NCBI GenBank assembly: GCA_000496215.1 | Contig: KI543189.1 | Span: 21,863-33,125 of the forward strand | DNA from: an uncultured archaeon A07HN63 | Lineage (GTDB): Archaea > Halobacteriota > Halobacteria > Halobacteriales > Haloferacaceae | DNA length: 11,263 nt | Direction: 5' to 3' | In this document: piece by piece, positions 7,500 through 11,263 of the stretch | Layout of the letters: each line of letters starts with the position of its first letter | How positions within the stretch are numbered: position 1 is the first letter of the stretch | Translations under genes and position numbers: made by a program | The notes under the pieces: model-generated | The model's input: the letters and a program-made list of their open reading frames with translations, nothing else | Told to the model about the DNA's origin: nothing | The model's database searches: none

Positions 7500-8753
7500 A
7501 TGGCTGACCACGCGAATCCGTTCGAGAGCCTGCAGGCACAAATCGACGATGCCAGCGCGTATCTCGATGTCGGCGACGACGTACTCGAACGGCTGAAACA
7601 TCCCGAGCGCGTCCTCGAAACGAATCTCTCTATCGAGCGCGACGACGGCTCACTCGACGTGTTCCGCGCCTATCGGTCGCAGTTCAACGGCGACCGCGGC
7701 CCCTACAAGGGCGGGATTCGCTACCACCCGGGCGTCAATCGCGCGGAGGTGAAGGCGCTCTCGGGGTGGATGGTCTACAAATGCGCGGTCGTCGACATCC
7801 CCTACGGCGGCGGAAAGGGCGGCATCGCTGTCGACCCCCGGGAGTACAGCGCGAGCGAACTGGAGCGACTCACACGGGCGTTCGCGGTCGAACTCCGCCC
7901 GTTCATCGGCGAGAATCAGGATATCCCGGCGCCGGATGTCAACACCGGCCAGCGGGAGATGAACTGGCTCAAGGATACCTACGAGACGCTGGAGAACACG
8001 ACCGCGCCGGGCGTCGTTACCGGGAAAGCCATTGACTCCGGCGGCTCGGCGGGCCGCGTCGCCGCAACCGGCCGCTCGGTGATGCTGGCCGCACGGGAGG
8101 CCTTCGACTGGCTGGACCGTGATCTGGCCGATGCAACGGTCGCAATTCAGGGGTACGGCAATGTCGGCTCACAGGCCGCCCGCCTGATCGACGACCTCGG
8201 TGGTGATATCGTCGCCGTCTCTGACTCAAGTGGTGGAATCTACGACCCGTCCGGACTAGCTGTTGGCGGAGCGACCGATCACAAGCGAGAGACAGGGTCA
8301 CTCGCCGGCTATGCCAACACCGAGTCACTGACCAACGACGACCTGTTGACGCTGGATGTCGACCTCCTGATCCCGGCCGCCCTCGAAAACGCGATCACCG
8401 AATCGCTGGCACCCGACGTTGCTGCCGACGTGATCGTCGAGGGAGCCAACGGGCCGATCACGCCGGCCGCAGACGATATTCTCACCGAACAGGGCGTCTA
8501 TGTCGTCCCGGATATCCTCGCCAACGCGGGCGGCGTGACGGTGTCGTACTTCGAGTGGGTGCAGAACAGACAGCGGTTCTCGTGGACCGAGGACCGCGTC
8601 AACGACGAGCTCGAACGCGTCATCACCGAAGCCTTCGACGGACTGGTCGAGACCTACGAGGCGACCGACACACCGAACCTCCGCACCGCGGCCTACGTGG
8701 TGGCGATCCAGCGCGTCGTCTCGGCGTTCCAGCAGGGCGGTAGCTGGCCCTGA
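7500..8753 (+). CDS. gdh: glutamate dehydrogenase (Glu/Leu/Phe/Val family)
   Basis: This 417-residue enzyme interconverts glutamate with 2-oxoglutarate and ammonia using NAD(P), linking carbon and nitrogen metabolism in the cytoplasm. The length is normal for the hexameric family. The N-terminal substrate domain has GPYKGGIRYHPGVN (67-80), MVYKCAVVDIPYGGGKGGI (91-109) with Lys70, Lys94 and the likely catalytic Lys106, and APDVNTG (144-150) with Asp146. The Rossmann domain has IQGYGNVGSQAA (216-227), followed by EGANGPITPAAD (314-325) and PDILANAGGVTVSYFEW (337-353). Coenzyme preference cannot be told reliably by eye. The ATG at 7500 starts the alignable protein; an in-frame GTG at 7422 would add 26 Ala-rich residues with no support. 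GGAGGT abuts the ATG, too close for a normal Shine-Dalgarno site. It appears to be transcribed alone, 86 bases after the chelatase gene. The exact symbol (gdhA or gdhB) is not decided here. Confidence 0.95.
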   Translation: MADHANPFESLQAQIDDASAYLDVGDDVLERLKHPERVLETNLSIERDDGSLDVFRAYRSQFNGDRGPYKGGIRYHPGVNRAEVKALSGWMVYKCAVVDIPYGGGKGGIAVDPREYSASELERLTRAFAVELRPFIGENQDIPAPDVNTGQREMNWLKDTYETLENTTAPGVVTGKAIDSGGSAGRVAATGRSVMLAAREAFDWLDRDLADATVAIQGYGNVGSQAARLIDDLGGDIVAVSDSSGGIYDPSGLAVGGATDHKRETGSLAGYANTESLTNDDLLTLDVDLLIPAALENAITESLAPDVAADVIVEGANGPITPAADDILTEQGVYVVPDILANAGGVTVSYFEWVQNRQRFSWTEDRVNDELERVITEAFDGLVETYEATDTPNLRTAAYVVAIQRVVSAFQQGGSWP

Positions 8754-8765
8754 GCGGACCGCATC

Positions 8766-8773
8766 TTTATTTT
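8766..8773 (+). promoter_or_regulatory. T-rich element: probable TATA box of the toxin-antitoxin unit, possibly also the gdh terminator
   Basis: TTTATTTT lies 12 bases after the gdh stop and is centred about 30 bases before the ATG at 8800. That would place transcription start within a few bases of the start codon. T-rich tracts also end archaeal transcripts, so the same tract may terminate gdh. Sequence alone does not separate the two roles. Confidence 0.5.
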
Positions 8774-8799
8774 GATGGGGTTACAACCATCATTCGTGG

Positions 8800-9084
8800 A
8801 TGGTTCCCTATGACACGGTCGAGGAGTACACACGGAAACACGACGGCTACGTCGAGCACGTCAGGATTCGGCGGACTGACGACGACATCTATCCGAGTGG
8901 CTGGGATTATACCCTCCACTACGGGACGACCCAGGACGAGACACTCCTCCGGTACGACAACGCCCATGAGCGGACGAAAGGCCACGAACGCCACACGGGC
9001 GACGCGGTCGAGGAGATCGAATTTCCCGGCATGTCGGCGTTGCTCGCGCGGTTTCAGCGCGAAGTCGACGAACTGCCGCCGTAG
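8800..9084 (+). CDS. TumE/DUF6516-family putative toxin
   Basis: This small 94-residue protein resembles the DUF6516 family, which databases name TumE-type toxins of toxin-antitoxin systems. The recognisable features are the central YPSGWDYTLHYGT (41-53), the strand LLRYDNAHERTKGHERHTGD (59 onward, rich in His and Arg) and the C-terminal IEFPGMSALLARFQREVDEL. The conserved Asp-Asn-Ala-His and His-x4-Lys-Gly-His residues could form a catalytic or RNA-binding site, but this is inference. There is no signal peptide or membrane segment. The gene is followed 41 bases later, on the same strand, by a winged-helix protein of the type usually paired with it. The toxin-first order is the reverse of many bacterial modules. 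No Shine-Dalgarno site precedes the start, and a T-rich TATA-like tract lies about 30 bases upstream. The family call is fairly sure; the toxic activity is not shown by the sequence. Confidence 0.82.
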   Translation: MVPYDTVEEYTRKHDGYVEHVRIRRTDDDIYPSGWDYTLHYGTTQDETLLRYDNAHERTKGHERHTGDAVEEIEFPGMSALLARFQREVDELPP

Positions 9085-9113
9085 CCCGAACCGGCACGTG
9101 TCGAGGCACCACC

Positions 9114-9117
9114 GGAG
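9114..9117 (+). promoter_or_regulatory. Shine-Dalgarno site for the winged-helix antitoxin gene
   Basis: GGAG lies 8 bases before the ATG at 9126, inside the 41-base gap after the toxin gene. It suggests that the antitoxin is translated from the shared mRNA by internal initiation, unlike the toxin, which has no such site. Confidence 0.65.
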
Positions 9118-9125
9118 ACATACAC

Positions 9126-9524
9126 ATGACTGATACCACAACACTCACCGTTCGCACCGGCACCGGCGAACAGACGCGGGCGGAAGCCCGGCAGCGCGTA
9201 CAGGCACTCGAAGACGGTGACTCGGTCCGAAGTCGTCACGTCCTCGTGCTGGACGACGAGGACGACCTCCAGCGGCTGCTCAGTCCTGCAAACCTCACCC
9301 TGCTTCGTGAAATCCGGAATAACGAACCGGACTCGATGCGGGCCGCTGCTGAACTCGTCGACCGGGACTTCAAAGAGGTTCACCGGAACCTCACCGAACT
9401 CGAACGGCTGAACGTTATCGAATTCGAGGAGTCCGGGCGAGCGAAGCGACCGGTCGTTCGCTTCGACGAGATCGATGTGGAGGTATCGTTGACGGCTCCC
9501 GAAACGGATACTGCGTCGGCCTGA
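9126..9524 (+). CDS. winged-helix DNA-binding protein, HVO_A0114 type, putative antitoxin/autoregulator
   Basis: This 132-residue protein has an N-terminal segment (1-35) without clear structure, then RHVLVLDDEDDLQRLLSPANLTLL (37-60), which leads into a winged helix-turn-helix. The helices are roughly 55-66, 70-80 (SMRAAAELVDR) and a recognition helix at 81-95 (DFKEVHRNLTELERL), followed by a wing at 97-112 (VIEFEESGRAKRPVVRF). The pattern, ending in a beta strand DEIDVEV, is that of the haloarchaeal HVO_A0114 family, which occurs beside DUF6516/TumE genes. Its likely job is to bind and neutralise the upstream protein and repress the shared promoter; this is inferred from family and position. 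It has its own Shine-Dalgarno site. The stop lies 18 bases from the convergent thioredoxin-like gene, leaving little room for a terminator. Confidence 0.85.
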   Translation: MTDTTTLTVRTGTGEQTRAEARQRVQALEDGDSVRSRHVLVLDDEDDLQRLLSPANLTLLREIRNNEPDSMRAAAELVDRDFKEVHRNLTELERLNVIEFEESGRAKRPVVRFDEIDVEVSLTAPETDTASA

Positions 9525-9542
9525 TCGGTCGACAGCGGCTGC

Positions 9543-9950
9543 TCAATCGTCGTTGACGGCTGGCTCCTCGTCTGCGGGTGCCGACCGGAGTTTGCGACCC
9601 AGCGTCACCGCAATCGATTCCTCGGCGGATTCGACGAAGCGCGCGACCTCCTCGCCGTCGCGTTCGACGACGACGGTTGGAATGTATTCGATCCCGTATG
9701 CCTCGACCCCCGGGCCGGTTTTCGAGCCGTCGTCTTCCTTCTTGACAGGGTAGTGCTCAATCTGTTCGCTGTCGACGCCAGCGTGGTTGAGTGCGGCCCC
9801 GAAATCCGGTAACTGTCCCTTGCAGTCGATACACCAGTCGCCACCCCAGACGTGGAAGGTGTAGTCGTCGCCCCCGAGTGCGTCGATGGCGGCTTCGGTT
9901 CCCGGTGCCGGTTCCCAGTCGCTGGCCGGCGTCATCGTCTGCAGTTCCAT
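9543..9950 (-). CDS. thioredoxin-family protein with CIDC active site
   Basis: This 135-residue cytoplasmic protein has a thioredoxin fold. The strand YTFHVWGGDWCIDCKGQLPDF (30-50) carries the redox pair Cys40-Cys43 in a WCIDC context, and the cis-proline motif is EYIPTVVV (88-95, Pro91). The tail (123-135) is acidic. There is no signal peptide or lipobox. The CIDC motif differs from the usual CGPC, and the sequence looks closer to small TlpA/thioredoxin-like proteins than to canonical Trx, so it may reduce a specific partner. The preferred start is the ATG at 9950: a TTTTA element sits 26 bases upstream, fitting a leaderless mRNA. GGAGG also occurs but only 2 bases before this ATG and 17 before the next in-frame ATG (9935), which is unsuited to either. 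The gene is divergent from the cysteine synthase gene, so a link to thiol metabolism is possible but unproven. Confidence 0.88.
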   Translation of the reverse strand: MELQTMTPASDWEPAPGTEAAIDALGGDDYTFHVWGGDWCIDCKGQLPDFGAALNHAGVDSEQIEHYPVKKEDDGSKTGPGVEAYGIEYIPTVVVERDGEEVARFVESAEESIAVTLGRKLRSAPADEEPAVNDD

Positions 9951-9973
9951 ATCCTCCCTTCGCTACTGCGGCC

Positions 9974-9979
9974 TAAAAC
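9974..9979 (-). promoter_or_regulatory. TATA-like element of the thioredoxin-like gene
   Basis: The minus strand reads GTTTTA here, centred about 26 bases before the ATG at 9950. That is the spacing expected for a leaderless haloarchaeal transcript. Confidence 0.5.
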
Positions 9980-10047
9980 AGTCCCGCAAGCGTGTGTGCG
10001 GTCACCCAGATGACTCCGGGACCGTCCCTCGCCGTGTTCGTCACTCG

Positions 10048-10053
10048 TTTACG
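10048..10053 (+). promoter_or_regulatory. TATA-like element of the cysteine synthase gene
   Basis: TTTACG is centred 26.5 bases before the ATG at 10077, consistent with a leaderless transcript; no Shine-Dalgarno site is visible. With the opposing element at 9974-9979, the 126-base gap 9951-10076 is a divergent promoter region. Confidence 0.45.
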
Positions 10054-10076
10054 CACGAAACCGAAAGCTCCCGGTA

Positions 10077-10988
10077 ATGGACGATAGCATTCTCGACACC
10101 ATCGGCTCCCCGTTAGTCGAGGTCGATGCACCCGACGGCGCGACGATTGCCGCCAAGATCGAATCACAGAACCCCGGCGGCTCGGCGAAAGATCGAGCCG
10201 CGCTGTGGATGATCGAGGCCGCCGAGCGGGATGGCGACCTCACGGCCGACGACACCATCGTCGAACCAACAAGCGGCAACACCGGCATCGGGATCGCCAT
10301 GGTCGGCGCGGCCAAGGGGTACGACGTACAGATCGTGATGCCAGCCTCGAAATCGCCCGAACGCCGGTCGATCATGCAGGCCTACGGCGCGGATCTCGAA
10401 CTTGTCGAGGGCGATATCTCCGACGCGAAGGATCGCGCCGACGAACTCGAAGCCGACCGCGGGTACGTCCAGCTCCGGCAGTTCGACAATCAGTCCAATC
10501 CAAACTCGCATTACGAGTCAACCGGCCCGGAGATTCTCGACCAGATCGGCGACCGCGAGGTTCACGCGCTCGTCGCGGGCGTTGGAACCGGCGGGACGCT
10601 CACCGGTGTCGGCCGTTGTTTGCGTGAGGAGTTTCCAGAAATAGAGATTATCGCCGTCGAACCTGAGGATTCGGCCGTTCTCTCGGGTGAGGAACCGACC
10701 GGCGACAGCTTTCAGGGGATGGGTCCTGGCTTTGTCAGCCAGAACCTCGACACCGAACTGCTCGACGATATAGAGGTCGTTTCAGCCCACGACGCCGAGG
10801 CTGAGTGCCGTCGCCTCGTGTCCGAGGAGGGCGTCTTCGTCGGCCAGTCCAGTGGTGGGTCGAACCTTGCGGCCAAACGGGTCGCCAGGCGACTGGTTGC
10901 GGACGGTTGCACCGATCCGCTCGTGATCACGGTTTTCTGGGACAGTGGCGAGCGGTACGTCTCAACCGGGATGTTCGATAGCGAGTAG
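10077..10988 (+). CDS. cysM: PLP-dependent cysteine synthase, CysM-like
   Basis: This 303-residue enzyme is a fold-type II PLP protein of the cysteine synthase family, which makes cysteine from an activated serine and a sulfur donor. PLP-binding Lys38 lies in NPGGSAKDRAALWMIEAAE (32-50). PTSGNTGIGIAM (64-75) is the substrate loop, and AGVGTGGTLTGV (167-178) is the glycine loop that holds the PLP phosphate. EEGVFVGQSSGG (250-261) and the C-terminal DSGERYVSTGMF (289-300) complete the family signature. The short length, the KDRAALxMI and RRSIMQAYGADL stretches and the RYxSTGxF end resemble CysM more than CysK, but substrate choice (O-acetylserine, O-phosphoserine or thiosulfate use) cannot be fixed from this. 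There is no CBS-domain extension, so it is not a cystathionine beta-synthase of the long type. It appears to be a single-gene unit with its own leaderless-type promoter, divergent from the thioredoxin-like gene. Confidence 0.92.
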   Translation: MDDSILDTIGSPLVEVDAPDGATIAAKIESQNPGGSAKDRAALWMIEAAERDGDLTADDTIVEPTSGNTGIGIAMVGAAKGYDVQIVMPASKSPERRSIMQAYGADLELVEGDISDAKDRADELEADRGYVQLRQFDNQSNPNSHYESTGPEILDQIGDREVHALVAGVGTGGTLTGVGRCLREEFPEIEIIAVEPEDSAVLSGEEPTGDSFQGMGPGFVSQNLDTELLDDIEVVSAHDAEAECRRLVSEEGVFVGQSSGGSNLAAKRVARRLVADGCTDPLVITVFWDSGERYVSTGMFDSE

Positions 10989-11186
10989 CCAGACCTATTA
11001 TACAGTCAGAGATCAGCTCAGTCCGCCACCGCATACTTCCTAACTAGTGTCTAGACTTTACTGTCGGTCAGGATTTTGATCGTGACAACTGCGCCGCGGA
11101 TTGTGACTCACGAATCTCAGTTCACCGTCGAACCGGATAATGCCTCATCTGACGGCCCGTCGGCTGAGGCCGCTGGCGTGCTCAAA
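10989..11186. other. non-coding stretch between cysM and the partial 3' gene
   Basis: These 198 bases are less GC-rich than the coding DNA and hold no convincing gene. Contents noted are the A/T-rich CTATTATACAG just after the cysM stop, an 8-bp palindrome GTCTAGAC (11049-11056), a TTTT tract (11074-11077) and a strong hairpin (11142-11170). A 9-bp sequence, CTAACTAGT (11040-11048), also recurs inverted at 11186-11194. A weak plus-strand reading frame that opens near 11082 was considered and not accepted. Confidence 0.6.
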
Positions 11187-11194
11187 CTAGTTAG
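11040..11194. repeat. 9-bp inverted repeat CTAACTAGT / ACTAGTTAG with a 137-bp spacer
   Basis: CTAACTAGT at 11040-11048 is the exact reverse complement of ACTAGTTAG at 11186-11194. The pentamer ATACT lies in direct orientation just outside both arms (11033-11037 and 11196-11200), offset by two bases and one base. This could be the trace of a small mobile element or chance; the right arm overlaps the presumed stop codon of the minus-strand partial gene. Confidence 0.3.
11142..11170 (-). terminator. 13-bp stem hairpin downstream of the partial minus-strand gene
   Basis: Bases 11142-11154 pair with 11158-11170 around a 3-base loop (GCC). There are 11 Watson-Crick pairs, one G-T wobble and one mismatch, and the inner stem is GACG/CGTC. 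On the minus strand it starts 16 bases after the presumed stop at 11187. No long T tract follows, so it may be a 3' end or mRNA stability structure rather than a classical terminator. Confidence 0.4.
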
Positions 11195-11263
11195 AATACT
11201 CCGCAGCCGTCACGCGAACAGTAGCCGTCGTATCAACATCTCGGAGGTCGTAGTCCGGTATCT
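11187..11263 (-). CDS. C-terminal end of an unidentified gene running off the window
   Basis: Reading inwards from the window end, 24 codons give IPDYDLRDVDTTATVRVTAAEYSN and then TAG at 11189-11187. I do not recognise the family. The composition is acidic (five Asp/Glu in the first half and no Lys) and the sequence alternates polar and hydrophobic residues as a beta strand would, both usual for haloarchaeal proteins. A strong hairpin follows the stop at a sensible distance. The competing plus-strand frame through the same DNA is Arg/Ser-rich and less protein-like. Too little is present for a functional guess. Confidence 0.4.
   Translation of the reverse strand, partial: IPDYDLRDVDTTATVRVTAAEYSN

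Noticed and set aside
9525..9542. Terminator between the convergent antitoxin and thioredoxin-like genes
   Set aside because: The 18-base gap has only a GTCGAC palindrome and no T tract or stable stem, so no terminator is claimed.
11082..11263. Plus-strand open frame from GTG 11082 (or 11103) to the window end
   Set aside because: It has no promoter or ribosome binding site, contains rare codons for this window (AGA, ATA, CTA), is Arg/Ser-rich rather than acidic, and conflicts with a more haloarchaeal-looking minus-strand C-terminus.

Overview
The window looks like chromosome or megaplasmid DNA from a haloarchaeon (class Halobacteria). The evidence is its high GC content, very acidic proteins rich in Asp, Glu and Ser with few Lys, several apparently leaderless genes with a TATA-like element about 26-30 bases before the start codon, and recognisable haloarchaeal families such as a fused ChlI/ChlD chelatase subunit, CobN, and a DUF6516/HVO_A0114-type pair. 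No rRNA, tRNA, CRISPR array or insertion sequence was seen.

Region 1 (1-7413) is a cobalamin (B12) corrin-ring block. On the minus strand, cobN (5150-1269), cbiC (1276-533) and cbiE (536 to beyond the window start) are read in that order as a tight operon. They overlap by 8 and 4 bases, and cbiC and cbiE each have a Shine-Dalgarno site inside the preceding gene. cbiE carries a one-base frameshift at a G run (231-234), and its reading frame continues cleanly in another frame to the window edge. On the plus strand, divergent from cobN across only 31 bases, lies a fused AAA+/VWA chelatase subunit (5182-7413). CobN plus this protein would form the ATP-dependent metal chelatase. CbiC and CbiE act at neighbouring late steps of corrin ring synthesis.

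Region 2 (7414-8753) holds a single-gene unit for a glutamate dehydrogenase (start 7500). Region 3 (8754-9524) holds a two-gene plus-strand unit: a TumE/DUF6516-family putative toxin (8800-9084) followed by a winged-helix HVO_A0114-type putative antitoxin and repressor (9126-9524). It sits between housekeeping genes and is the clearest accessory element in the window.

Region 4 (9525-11263) holds a minus-strand thioredoxin-fold protein with a CIDC active site (9950-9543) and, divergent from it, a CysM-like PLP-dependent cysteine synthase (10077-10988). A 198-base non-coding stretch follows, with a strong hairpin and a widely spaced 9-bp inverted repeat. At the very end is what looks like the C-terminal 24 codons of a minus-strand gene that continues past the window.

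Most of the window is ordinary haloarchaeal metabolism. The points that merit checking are the cbiE frameshift, the toxin-antitoxin pair, the way cobN and the chelatase subunit share a 31-base gap with only one usable TATA box, and the unassigned 3' stretch.
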